Source: an uncultured Opitutia bacterium (GTDB lineage Bacteria; Verrucomicrobiota; Verrucomicrobiia; Opitutales; Opitutaceae). From it: a DNA stretch of 51,764 nt. The stretch spans positions 1-51,764 of the forward strand of contig CAIQKV010000013.1 of assembly GCA_903872505.1 (NCBI GenBank), written 5' to 3'. Numbering within the stretch: the first letter of the stretch is position 1; every line of letters starts with the position of its first letter. The position numbers and the translations under genes are program-made. The notes under the pieces were generated by a model, which saw only the letters and a list, made by a program, of their open reading frames with translations, did not search any database and was not told the origin of the DNA. This document shows, one piece after another, positions 10,121 to 19,515 of this stretch.

Positions 10121-10972
10121 AGTCGCAGCGCGGCGGCCTGAAAAACCCGCCGAGAGCACGACTGGGATAATCCCGGGCGACCGGGGAATGGTCGGTGGCA
10201 GCTGGTGCCGCCGTCCCCTTCAGTCCGCGTTAGCGGATTGATAGGCAGATATCACCAGCTCCTCTGGCCGGAGTCGTGTCCGGTCAGTTTTCCACGAATC
10301 AGGAGCTGAGCGGCCAGGCGCGATCAGAAACCGCGTTCAAGCCGAGTCAGGCCCACGGGCCGTTTCGACCCGTGCGCCGACACAGTTACCCCAGAGGGTT
10401 ATGGTTGCTACTGTGCAGACCAGAACGCAGTCGCGTTTCCCGGCGGGACAACCCCCGCCAAAAGGCCCGGTTCGCTCACACGAGCAGGGCGCGCAAGGGA
10501 GAGGCGGCGGCGGGGAGTGAGCGGGCCCGGCAAAGCCCGTCAACCTCCTCAATGGGGCAGCGTGAAAAAGCACGCCGCCACACTGCAAAAGCGAACGCAA
10601 CCTGAGAGTTAAGAGGTCAGACCCGTAACGCAGGGCCAACGGCCAGCCAAAAGCTGGCGCCGTCCCCGTGGTAACGGTGCCGACGCGAAGTAAGATTGCA
10701 GACGTGTCCGCACCACGTCCGGCGCGCCGCTCCCGGCAGGGGGCGACCGAACTGGGCGAAGAGGCCTCACTCAAAAGATCCCGACCGGCAACGGTCAGGA
10801 CGGTCCCGCCATGAGACCGAAACATCCGCATGCCGCGGAGAGTGGCGTCGGGAAGCACACCGCCCGCGAAAGCGAGCGCGCCCAAGCGTGTGCCACCGGG
10901 AAAGAGCGCGTGGCGAACGCCCACCCCCAAATTTGGCCCCGGGACCGCAAGGTTCCGGGGCCTTATTTTTTT
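10121..10972 (+). ncRNA. Putative large structured non-coding RNA (about 850 nt) with intrinsic terminator
   Basis: No credible protein is encoded here: the open frames on both strands give Arg/Gly/Ala-rich translations with no domain. Local hairpins run through the whole stretch, for example 10121-10125/10159-10163, 10164-10167/10171-10174, 10193-10200/10206-10213 inside 10183-10187/10214-10218, 10221-10228/10233-10240, 10257-10263/10301-10307 enclosing 10265-10272/10279-10286, 10354-10359/10369-10374, 10381-10386/10410-10415, 10424-10428/10433-10437, 10442-10447/10454-10459, 10556-10564/10571-10579, 10639-10647/10653-10663, 10701-10706/10714-10719, 10783-10787/10792-10796 (GCAA loop), 10825-10829/10835-10839, and 10855-10860/10888-10893 enclosing a GAAA-capped stem. 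Loops are A-rich, as in folded RNA. A promoter-like site precedes the stretch and a strong terminator ends it. I could not match it to RNase P RNA, tmRNA, SRP RNA, 6S or rRNA. The size is in the range of the ornate large RNAs (OLE, ROOL, GOLLD), but I cannot assign it to any of them. Confidence 0.6.
10935..10972 (+). terminator. Strong Rho-independent terminator
   Basis: A 12-bp stem, GGCCCCGGGACC with GGTTCCGGGGCC (one G-U pair), is closed by a GCAA loop and followed by TTATTTTTTT. No coding sequence precedes it on the plus strand, which argues that it ends the non-coding transcript. Confidence 0.9.
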
Positions 10973-11090
10973 CGCCGTCAGGCATTGCGATCCTTGCCGC
11001 GCCACCGTGGGCGACCAATTGCCTCTTCCGGCTCCGCGAACGCAAGTTTTGGCGTAGCGCAGGCGTCCCCACCGGTATCTTCCGGAGGTT

Positions 11091-11164
11091 GTAGGGGCGC
11101 AGTCTTGCTGCGCCCTCTTGTCGTTTACGAGCTTCAGACGGGCGCAGCAAAACTGCGCCCCTAC
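11091..11164. repeat. Twin-hairpin inverted repeat overlapping the RDD gene stop codon
   Basis: Two 25-base arms (11091-11115 and 11140-11164) are inverted copies with one mismatch, separated by 24 bases. Each arm is itself a hairpin: GGGCGCAG and CTGCGCCC around 5-base loops. The right arm covers the stop codon of the RDD-protein gene at 11161. Twin GTAGGGGCG-type hairpins look like REP-type mobile repeats. The element could also act as a transcription barrier between the convergent RNA and RDD gene. Confidence 0.75.
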
Positions 11165-11973
11165 GCTTTGATGACCACCGTGCCCGCGATGCGGTCCTCG
11201 ACCGCCTGGCGGTTGGGTTCCCAGAGCAGCTTGAGAAAGCCGATGAGGCCCATGGCCACGCCGGCCACGTAGCCGCCGTTGCGGATGAAGGCGTCGAAAT
11301 AGGTCAGCGGCGTGCCATTGATTTTCACCGCCCGCGTGCCCAGCAGGCGCTTGCCCAGCGTGCGGCCGTTCCAGGTGCCGGCGAGCAGCGTGAAGTAGAG
11401 TCCCGACCAGCCGAAGGTCACACCCAGCGCCCGCGTGAACGCCCGGGCCTGCGTGACCCAGGAAGCGCCCGTGGCCTGCCGCTCCCGGATCTCGTCCTTC
11501 AATTGGTCGACCTGCGCCTGTAGCCGGGCATTGGCCGAGTGCAGGTCGGACCAGTTGGGATTGGGCGGCACCGGGACTGTCTCCCTCATCGCCGCGCTTT
11601 CGCTGTCTCCGGTCAGCGCGGCAAGGTTGAGCTGGCTGGAACGGAGGAGCGATCCATGGCCCAAGGCCAACACGGCCAGCAGGACCACAAGGGCGCCCAG
11701 CGCACGGCAAATCCAGCGGAAAGTCTTCATTACCAACAGTACTGACGGCGAGTTGCCCAGCAGCACGATGAGCAGCACACCGGTGCCCAGCGCCAAAAAT
11801 GGCCGGGACAGAAACGAGAGCAACCCGACCACAACGAGGTCCACCAAGATCGCGGCGAACCGCCGCCAGGGCTCCGCCAACGGTTGCCCGAGCACGGTGG
11901 GAACCACCGTAAGTGTCTCCGCCGTAACCTTCCGCCCAGCGCTGGGCGCCGGCTGTACCGTCTCTGCTGCCAT
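11161..11973 (-). CDS. RDD family membrane protein
   Basis: 270 residues. The first hydrophobic pair follows WRRFAAILVDLVVVG, with the arginine and aspartate that name the RDD family. A coiled-coil-prone soluble stretch lies around residues 140-165 (LHSANARLQAQVDQLKDEI). The second half carries GRTLGKRLLGTRAV, the second RDD hallmark, then two more hydrophobic segments and a short tail RQAVEDRIAGT. RDD proteins are integral inner-membrane proteins, some linked to ion transport, but no substrate can be read here. The last codon and stop lie within a twin-hairpin repeat. The gene is convergent with the putative large RNA. Confidence 0.8.
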   Translation of the reverse strand: MAAETVQPAPSAGRKVTAETLTVVPTVLGQPLAEPWRRFAAILVDLVVVGLLSFLSRPFLALGTGVLLIVLLGNSPSVLLVMKTFRWICRALGALVVLLAVLALGHGSLLRSSQLNLAALTGDSESAAMRETVPVPPNPNWSDLHSANARLQAQVDQLKDEIRERQATGASWVTQARAFTRALGVTFGWSGLYFTLLAGTWNGRTLGKRLLGTRAVKINGTPLTYFDAFIRNGGYVAGVAMGLIGFLKLLWEPNRQAVEDRIAGTVVIKA

Positions 11974-12097
11974 GCAGCCAGAGAGCCTGCCGGAGCCCGC
12001 CGCGCAAGAACTGATTCATCGCTCCCTTCCGCCTTGCATTCACCCCCCCCGCTCAGCACTTTCTTCTTTTTTCCCAAGAAAGAACGTGTCCGCGCCC

Positions 12098-13918
<1,821 letters not shown>

Positions 13919-13926
13919 GGCTGGCG

Positions 13927-13944
13927 CGCGTTGCCCGCAACGCG
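13927..13944 (+). terminator. GC-rich hairpin after typA, without a T tract
   Basis: CGCGTTG and CAACGCG form a perfect 7-bp stem with loop CCCG, 8 bases after the typA stop. There is no run of T, so it may protect the 3' end rather than terminate alone. Confidence 0.4.
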
Positions 13945-13952
13945 TGGGTTTG

Positions 13953-14010
13953 AATGGAGCCGCGGCGCCCCGCCGCGGATGGATTCAGGACGCCGCGAGG
14001 GCGCCGCGTC
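13953..14010. repeat. REP-like palindromic element, copy 2, after typA
   Basis: 58 bases, inverted relative to the copy inside hrpB at 8673-8730. It starts AATGGAGCCGCGGCGCC and ends GAGGGCGCCGCGTC. The spacer between the two hairpins differs slightly from copy 1, as expected in dispersed repeats. Confidence 0.7.
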
Positions 14011-14045
14011 CCCAAGCAACAAGCGCGCTCCACCAGCCCGACCGC

Positions 14046-14564
14046 TCAGATCACGGGCGGCGTGGCGGCGTGCCGCAGCTTCCGCGCGGCCTGCAGGCCG
14101 CCCCAGATGCCGAAAAGCACGAAGGCGTGGAACCCGATCGGCAGCCACTCGGGCGTGTCCGGCAGCACCGCATAGATCACGGCGTCGAGGGCATAGAGCA
14201 CCAAACCGGCGATGAACGCCCAGATTTTCCCCTGCTGGGCGAAGTAGCCGAAAAGCACGAACAGGCTCAGGACGAACGCGTCGAAGATATAGGCCAGGAT
14301 GTGTCCCACCGGCCCGATCGAGTGCAGCACCGTGTCGCCGATCGCCGTGAACCCGAGCCCGACGACGAAGTTAAAATTTCCGCCGGTATGGATCACGACC
14401 GAATTGATCAGGGACAGACCGGCGATCCAGAAGAACCAGCGGCCACCACCCCGTTGCGCCCGCAGCAGGGCTTCATTGGCCGGAGCCCCGGACACGACCG
14501 GGGCGGCCACCGGTCGAACCACCGGCGGCGCGGGATCGGGCGGCACCGGCGGCGGGGTTTCCAT
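14046..14564 (-). CDS. Membrane protein of unknown function downstream of gcvH
   Basis: 172 residues from METPPPVPPD. A proline-rich cytoplasmic head of about 45 residues is followed by four hydrophobic segments (roughly residues 50-68, 76-96, 103-122 and 128-150) and a short basic tail. No family recognised. The start ATG lies 2 bases beyond the gcvH stop, so it is almost certainly the third gene of a gcvT-gcvH transcript, although a link to glycine metabolism is not evident. A longer open frame overlapping gcvH gives arginine/histidine-rich sequence and is rejected. Confidence 0.7.
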   Translation of the reverse strand: METPPPVPPDPAPPVVRPVAAPVVSGAPANEALLRAQRGGGRWFFWIAGLSLINSVVIHTGGNFNFVVGLGFTAIGDTVLHSIGPVGHILAYIFDAFVLSLFVLFGYFAQQGKIWAFIAGLVLYALDAVIYAVLPDTPEWLPIGFHAFVLFGIWGGLQAARKLRHAATPPVI

Positions 14565-14566
14565 GG

Positions 14567-14950
14567 TCAGCTCGCGTGTTTCTCGTAAGTGGCGGCGTCG
14601 AATAGCGCGGCGGCCTCGGCGGGATTCGCGAGCTTGAGCTTCAGCATCCAGCCGTCGTCGTAGGGTGACTTGTTGACGGTCTCCGGCGCGCTTTCGAGCG
14701 CGGGATTGGTCGCGAGCACCGTGCCGGACACCGGCGCGTAGAGGTCGCTGGCCGCCTTGACCGACTCGACCACGCCGAACACCTCGCCGGCCTTCAGGAC
14801 CGCGCCGACCTTGGGCATCTGCACATAGGTGATGTCGCCGAGCGAATTCTGTGCGTAGTCGCTGATGCCGATGGTGGCGGTGCCGTCGCCGGCCAGCTTC
14901 AGCCATTCATGGGATTTCGCGTAACGGAGGCCGGCGGGGACGTTGCTCAT
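14567..14950 (-). CDS. gcvH: Glycine cleavage system H protein
   Basis: 127-residue lipoyl carrier of the glycine cleavage complex. It shuttles the aminomethyl group from the P protein to the T protein and its dihydrolipoyl arm to the L protein. The lipoylation lysine is K65 in VVESVKAASDLYAP, and SHEW near the N-terminus and SPYDDGWMLKL near the C-terminus are typical. Its ATG overlaps the gcvT stop by 4 bases (ATGA), showing translational coupling. gcvP is not in this window. Confidence 0.97.
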   Translation of the reverse strand: MSNVPAGLRYAKSHEWLKLAGDGTATIGISDYAQNSLGDITYVQMPKVGAVLKAGEVFGVVESVKAASDLYAPVSGTVLATNPALESAPETVNKSPYDDGWMLKLKLANPAEAAALFDAATYEKHAS

Positions 14951-16050
14951 GGGGCTTTTTTTAGTTCGACGAAGGGAGGTTTGACCAGTTGCAAATTGAG
15001 TTTCGTCCCGCGGATGTCGACGGCGAGCGGCTGCGCGGCGGCGGCGCTGGCGACCAGGGCGGAGCCGATCGCCTCGTTGAGGATCGGCGAAAGCGTGCCC
15101 GAGACCACCCGGCCCACGACGGCGCCGTCCGCGCCGAGCACCGGGGTCTCGCCCCGCACGATCCGGCGGTCACCGGTCTTGAAATACACGATCTTCTGCT
15201 GGGATCCGGCCTGCTTTTCCGCCACCAGCGCGGCCCGGCCGATGAAGTCGGCGCCCTTGTCGAGCTTGACCGTCCAGCCGAGGCCCGCGGTCAGCGGCGA
15301 GATGTCCTGGGTGATTTCGTGGCCGTACAGCGGAAAGCCCGCCTCGAGCCGCAGGCTGTCCCGCGCGCCCAGCCCGGCCAGTTCCAGCCCGTGCGGCGCG
15401 CCGGCGGCCAGCAGCGCCTCGGCGAGCCGCAGCGTCTCGCCCGCCTTCACGTAGAGTTCAAAGCCGTCCTCGCCGGTGTAGCCCGTGCGGCTGATGAGGC
15501 AATGGATGCCCGCCACCGGCCCCTCGGTGAAATGGTAGTAGCTCACGGCGGCGAGCTTCACCGGCGTGAGGGATTGCACGATGGCCACGGCGCGCGGGCC
15601 CTGCACGGCGAGCTGCCCGAAATCGGCGGAGTGATCCGTGATGGTGACGGCGAACTTCGCCGCCTGCTCGCGGATCCACGCGAGGTCCTTGGCGATGTTG
15701 CCGGCGTTGATGCAGAGAAAATAGTTCTCCGGCCCCCACATGTAGACCAGCAGGTCGTCCACCACGCCGCCCTTCGGGTAGCACATCGGCGAGTAGAGCA
15801 CGCGGCCGGGGTGGAGTTTGCTGATGTCATTCGTGACGAGGTAATTCAGGAACTTCCCCGCCTCGGGCCCGCGCACGTCCACCTCGCCCATATGGCTGAC
15901 GTCAAAGAGGCCGGCGGCGCGGCGCACCGTCTTGTGCTCCTCCAGGATGCTCCGGTACTGGACGGGCATCTCCCAGCCGGCGAAATCCACCAGCCGGCCG
16001 CCATGCGCGGCGTGAAAGTCCCGCAGGGGGGTGCGCTGGAGTTCGCTCAT
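14947..16050 (-). CDS. gcvT: Aminomethyltransferase (glycine cleavage T protein)
   Basis: 367 residues. It transfers the methylene group from the aminomethyl-lipoyl H protein to tetrahydrofolate, releasing ammonia. Family motifs: TPLRDFHAAHGGRLVDFAGWEMP at the start (trimmed), LFDVSHMGEVDVRGP, SRTGYTGEDGFELY, and DSLRLEAGFPLYGHEI. Length is typical. It is the first gene of a tight gcvT-gcvH-membrane protein group. The upstream region to 16157 is shared with the divergent CNNM/CBS gene. Confidence 0.97.
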   Translation of the reverse strand: MSELQRTPLRDFHAAHGGRLVDFAGWEMPVQYRSILEEHKTVRRAAGLFDVSHMGEVDVRGPEAGKFLNYLVTNDISKLHPGRVLYSPMCYPKGGVVDDLLVYMWGPENYFLCINAGNIAKDLAWIREQAAKFAVTITDHSADFGQLAVQGPRAVAIVQSLTPVKLAAVSYYHFTEGPVAGIHCLISRTGYTGEDGFELYVKAGETLRLAEALLAAGAPHGLELAGLGARDSLRLEAGFPLYGHEITQDISPLTAGLGWTVKLDKGADFIGRAALVAEKQAGSQQKIVYFKTGDRRIVRGETPVLGADGAVVGRVVSGTLSPILNEAIGSALVASAAAAQPLAVDIRGTKLNLQLVKPPFVELKKAP

Positions 16051-16143
16051 CCCGGAAGACTACGCGGACGCGGCCAGACCGCGGCAAGGCTGTTTTCACC
16101 TCGCCGGCGGCCTGCAGTTTGTATTCGCAACGCACCCCCACTG

Positions 16144-16149
16144 CATAAA
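16144..16149 (+). promoter_or_regulatory. Possible extended -10 box close to the CNNM/CBS gene start
   Basis: TGCATAAA, an extended -10-like sequence, lies only 8 bases before the ATG at 16158, with TTGTAT 19 bases upstream of CATAAA. If used, the transcript would start at or next to the ATG and be leaderless. Spacing is long and the call is weak. Confidence 0.25.
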
Positions 16150-16157
16150 CTGGGGTC

Positions 16158-17231
16158 ATGTACTGGCTCGTCGTCGCGATCGTCGTCACCCTCCTGGTTT
16201 CGTTCGTTTGCTCGCTGTTCGAGGCCCTCGTGCTCAGCACCACGGTGGCGGAGATCGAGGCGCTCAAGAAGTCGCACCCCCGGCGCGGCCAGCGGCTCGA
16301 GACCATCAAGCACGACTTGGACCGGACCATCTCGGCCATTCTGACCCTCAACACCGTGGCCAACGGGGTCGGCTCGGTCGTGATCGGCGCGCTCGGCGCC
16401 CATCTTTTCGGGGACCGCATCCTGGCGTTCATCACCCTCGCGTTCGGCGCCACGCTGCTGGTCGGCGCCGAGGTCCTGCCCAAGAGCATCGGCGTGATCT
16501 ACCGGCGGCAGCTGCAGCCCTTCGTGGTCTATCCGATCTGGGGTCTGCGGCAGGGTCTCTTTCCGGTCACCTGGGTGTGCAACCGGCTCGTGCGGCTGGT
16601 CGTGCGCAAGGACGCCCATGTGCACCGGTCCGACGAGGAGATCATCCTCCTCGCCGAGCGCGGCGCGCAGCAGGGCACGCTCAGCAAGAGCGAATCGAGC
16701 ATCATCGCCAACGCCCTCGCGCTCGACGACATCCGCGTGAGCGAAATCATGACCCCGCGGACCGTCGTGACCGCGCTGCGCAAGGGCGCCACCATCGGCG
16801 AGGTGTTCCGCGAATTTCCCAACCTGCCGTTCGGGCGCATGCCGGTCTACGGCCGGAACCTCGACGACATCGTCGGCCTCGCCCGCCGCCGCGACCTGCT
16901 CAAGGCGAAGGCCAACGACCAGGACCTCGCGCTCGTCGAATCCCTCCTGCACGAAATTCACTTCATCCCGCAGACGGTCACCGTGGCCAACGCCCTGCAG
17001 GTCTTCCTGAAGACCCACCAGCAGCTGCTCGTGGTCGTGGACGAATTCGGCTCCACCGCCGGCGTCGTCACGATGGAGGACGTGATGGAGCAACTGCTCG
17101 GCCGCGAGATTTTCGAGAAGGACGATGTCGCCGTGGACATGCGGGAGCTCGCCCGCGCCAAGCAGCAGAAGGCCGCCCGCGGCCGCCGGCCCGACGGCTC
17201 GACCAATCCGCCCCTGCCCGGCAAGACCTGA
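16158..17231 (+). CDS. CNNM/DUF21 and CBS-domain membrane protein
   Basis: 357 residues. The N-terminal 150 form the CNNM (DUF21) transmembrane module, with its intramembrane pattern (FEALVLSTTVAEIEAL, TLNTVANGVGSVVIGAL). A pair of CBS domains follows, from about residue 195 (IRVSEIMTPRTVVTAL, then VVDEFGSTAGVVTMEDVMEQLLG). The C-terminal CorC/HlyC domain seen in many relatives is absent; only a basic tail remains. Relatives are Mg2+/Co2+ efflux or homeostasis proteins regulated by nucleotide binding to CBS. lgt follows 21 bases downstream. Confidence 0.85.
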   Translation: MYWLVVAIVVTLLVSFVCSLFEALVLSTTVAEIEALKKSHPRRGQRLETIKHDLDRTISAILTLNTVANGVGSVVIGALGAHLFGDRILAFITLAFGATLLVGAEVLPKSIGVIYRRQLQPFVVYPIWGLRQGLFPVTWVCNRLVRLVVRKDAHVHRSDEEIILLAERGAQQGTLSKSESSIIANALALDDIRVSEIMTPRTVVTALRKGATIGEVFREFPNLPFGRMPVYGRNLDDIVGLARRRDLLKAKANDQDLALVESLLHEIHFIPQTVTVANALQVFLKTHQQLLVVVDEFGSTAGVVTMEDVMEQLLGREIFEKDDVAVDMRELARAKQQKAARGRRPDGSTNPPLPGKT

Positions 17232-17252
17232 CGCACTCCGCCGCGACCCGCC

Positions 17253-18071
17253 ATGTTCCTCGCCTACTGGACCAACAACCTGCCGCATTTTCTCGGCCCG
17301 CACTGGGGCAATATCGGCATCCGCTACTATGGCCTCGCCTACGTGCTCGGCTTCCTTGCCGGCGCCTGGCTGCTCGCCCGCTACGCCCGGGCCGGCCGCT
17401 CCCAGCTGCCGGTCGAAAAAATCGCTGACCTCATCTTTGCGCTCGTGATCGGCGTGATGCTGGGCGGGCGGATCGGCTCCTTCCTGCTCTACCACCCCGA
17501 GCAGCTGCGCCATGACCCGCTCAGTTTTTTCCGCGTCTGGGAAGGCGGGATGGCCAGCCACGGGGGCATGGTCGGGGTGGTCCTGGCGCTGGCCTGGTTC
17601 GCCCGGTCCTCGAAGATCCGCTTTTTTCATCTCGCCGATCTCATCACGTCGGTCGGGTCCGCCGGCCTGTTCTTCGGGCGCATCGCCAATTTCATCAACG
17701 GCGAGCTCTGGGGCCGGCCGTCCCGGGTCGCCTGGGCGGTCATCTTTCCCGCCAGCCCGCCCCCGCTCATGCCGCGCCATCCCTCCCAGCTTTACGAGGC
17801 CGCCCTTGAGGGCGCGCTGCTGTTCGCGTTCATGCAGTGGCGGTTCTGGCGCAGCGACGTGGTGCGGCGACGCCCCGGGCGGCTGGCCGGGGAATACCTC
17901 GCCGTCTACGCCGTCGTGCGGGTCATCGGCGAATATTTCCGCGAGCCCGACGCCGATGTGTCGCTGATCCTCGGCCTCAGCCGCGGGACGTTCTATTCGC
18001 TGTTCCTCGTGGTGGCCGGCCTGTGGCTGATCCGGCGCCCTTCCCGGCCGCTGGAACCGGCGACGCGCTGA
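17253..18071 (+). CDS. lgt: Prolipoprotein diacylglyceryl transferase
   Basis: 272-residue inner-membrane enzyme that attaches diacylglycerol from phosphatidylglycerol to the lipobox cysteine, the first step of lipoprotein maturation. Diagnostic motifs: GIRYYGLAYVLGF, GGRIGSFLLYH, MASHGGMVG and the signature FFGRIANFINGELWGRP, then HPSQLYEA and REPD. About seven hydrophobic segments are visible. It probably shares a transcript with the CNNM/CBS gene, and is convergent with glgC with 4 bases between the stops. Confidence 0.96.
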   Translation: MFLAYWTNNLPHFLGPHWGNIGIRYYGLAYVLGFLAGAWLLARYARAGRSQLPVEKIADLIFALVIGVMLGGRIGSFLLYHPEQLRHDPLSFFRVWEGGMASHGGMVGVVLALAWFARSSKIRFFHLADLITSVGSAGLFFGRIANFINGELWGRPSRVAWAVIFPASPPPLMPRHPSQLYEAALEGALLFAFMQWRFWRSDVVRRRPGRLAGEYLAVYAVVRVIGEYFREPDADVSLILGLSRGTFYSLFLVVAGLWLIRRPSRPLEPATR

Positions 18072-18075
18072 AAAA

Positions 18076-19377
18076 TCACACGACCGTGCCCGGCGGGAGC
18101 ACCGCGCCCTTGGGCACGACCAGCACGCCGTCGCGGATGATGACGGCGCCGCCGGCATAGCTGCCGTCGACCTTGCCCGCCACATCCAGCACGCACCCGT
18201 CGCCGATGCGGGCGTTCTTGTCGATGATGGCCCCCTTGACGCGGCAATTCTTGCCGAGCCCCAGGTGCGGCCGGCCGCGGGCCAGGTTGGCGGCCAGCTG
18301 CTCGTCGGTCTCGTAGTAATCCGCGCCCATCAGCACCGTGTCCTCCAGCACCGAACCTTCGCCGACGTAGGAACGGATGCCGAGCACGCTGTGCTTCAGG
18401 GTCGAGTCGGTCAGGATGGAGCCGTCGCCGATGACCACGTGGTCGATGGCGCACTTGTTCAGTTTCGACGCCGGCAGGTACCGGTCCTGGGTGTAAATCG
18501 GGGCGGTGGGATCGAAGAAATTGAACGGCGGCAGCGGCTGGGCCAGCGCAAGATTGGCCTCGTAGAAGGCGCGCACCGTGCCGATGTCCTCCCAGTAGCC
18601 TTCGAAGATGTGGGCGAACAGTTTCTTTTTGCCCAGCATGCCGGGGATGATCTCCTTGCCGAAGTCGGTCATCGTGTTCTCCAGCGCATCGGCCAGCGCC
18701 GTGCGGTTGAACAGATAGATGCCCATCGAAGCGAGGCAGCGCTTTTCCTTCGAGGGAGTGACGAGTTGGGCCTCAAGTGCGGGACCCAGCGCCAGGCTGT
18801 CGATGACGGCGGCCTCCTTCGGTTTTTCCACGAAGCGCCCGATGGACAGGTCGTCTTTCACCTGCATCAGGCCCAGACCGGCGACTTTCGAGACGGGAAA
18901 TGGAATCGCCGCGATCGTCACGTCCGCCCCGGTCTCCAGGTGCTGGGCGATGATTTTCCGGTAATCCATCCGGTAGAGCTGGTCCCCCGAGAGGATGAGC
19001 ACGAGGTCGTGCGGGAACGCGCGGAAGTGGATCAGGTTGCGGCGGACCGCATCCGCGGTGCCCTGGTACCAGTGGGCGCCCTTCTCGGTCTGCTCGGCGG
19101 AAAGGATGTCCACGAAGCCGCCGCCAAACGGGTCGAAGTGGTACGTGCCCTGCACGTGGCGGTGCAGCGACGCGGTCTGGAACTGCGTGAGCAGAAAGAT
19201 GCGGTTGATGTCGGAGTTCAGGCAGTTGCTGATCGGGATGTCGACGAGCCGGTACTTCCCGGCGAGCGGCACCGCGGGCTTGCAGCGCTCCGCCGTGAGC
19301 GGGTGCAGGCGGGTGCCCCGGCCGCCACCCATGATGACGGCGAGCACTCGTTTTTGCGTGGGCTGGGCTAGGGTCAT
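18076..19377 (-). CDS. glgC: Glucose-1-phosphate adenylyltransferase
   Basis: 433 residues from MTLAQPTQKRVLAVIMGGG. The frame continues upstream but that sequence has no resemblance to the family. It makes ADP-glucose from ATP and glucose-1-phosphate for glycogen synthesis. Motifs: GGGRGTRLHPLT, ERCKPAVPLAGKYRLVDIP, SGDQLYRMDY, EGYWEDIGTVRAFYEANL, and a C-terminal left-handed beta-helix (ARIGDGCVLD, GKVDGSYAGG). The long N-terminal and FDPTAPIYTQDRYLP sections are like plant and cyanobacterial enzymes. It is transcribed divergently from trpE. Confidence 0.95.
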   Translation of the reverse strand: MTLAQPTQKRVLAVIMGGGRGTRLHPLTAERCKPAVPLAGKYRLVDIPISNCLNSDINRIFLLTQFQTASLHRHVQGTYHFDPFGGGFVDILSAEQTEKGAHWYQGTADAVRRNLIHFRAFPHDLVLILSGDQLYRMDYRKIIAQHLETGADVTIAAIPFPVSKVAGLGLMQVKDDLSIGRFVEKPKEAAVIDSLALGPALEAQLVTPSKEKRCLASMGIYLFNRTALADALENTMTDFGKEIIPGMLGKKKLFAHIFEGYWEDIGTVRAFYEANLALAQPLPPFNFFDPTAPIYTQDRYLPASKLNKCAIDHVVIGDGSILTDSTLKHSVLGIRSYVGEGSVLEDTVLMGADYYETDEQLAANLARGRPHLGLGKNCRVKGAIIDKNARIGDGCVLDVAGKVDGSYAGGAVIIRDGVLVVPKGAVLPPGTVV

Positions 19378-19416
19378 CGGGGGCAGGGCACTTGGAACGC
19401 ACCCCACGTTTGCGCG

Positions 19417-19433
19417 TGGCGAAATTTTCGCCA
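19417..19433. promoter_or_regulatory. 17-bp palindrome between glgC and trpE, candidate operator
   Basis: TGGCGAAATTTTCGCCA is a perfect palindrome (8-base arms around one base) in a GC-rich divergent intergenic region of 138 bases. It is a plausible regulator-binding site; no regulator can be named. Confidence 0.4.
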
Positions 19434-19515
19434 GTCCAAATCTTCGGCAAAAATCGCGGCCGCGCATTCGCCTTGCCGCGCCCCGCGCGGGCTCGCATAA
19501 GCCCAGCCTCCGCCG

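Noticed and set aside
10850-10900. Group II intron domain V
   Set aside because: The GAAA-capped stem lacks the 34-nt domain V layout with its AGC triad and two-base bulge, and no intron-encoded protein is near.
10121-10972. RNase P RNA, tmRNA or SRP RNA as the identity of the structured stretch
   Set aside because: I looked for the P4 blocks of RNase P (GAGGAAAGTCC; ACAGAA..GGCTTA), the tmRNA tRNA-like ends with CCA, and the SRP GGAA-loop helix on both strands and saw none.
10337-12043. Long minus-strand open frame (568 codons) across the large-RNA region and the RDD gene
   Set aside because: The translation is Arg/Gly/Ala/Pro-rich with no domain. It overlaps the real RDD frame and the structured RNA, and long open frames arise by chance in DNA this rich in GC.
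12059-12082. CTTTCTT/AAGAAAG inverted repeat before typA as an operator
   Set aside because: It lies in a pyrimidine-rich run, is only 7 bases per arm, and has no supporting promoter boxes.
16047-18185. Minus-strand frame of 712 codons opposite the CNNM/CBS and lgt genes
   Set aside because: The plus-strand genes carry clear family motifs; the opposite frame has none.
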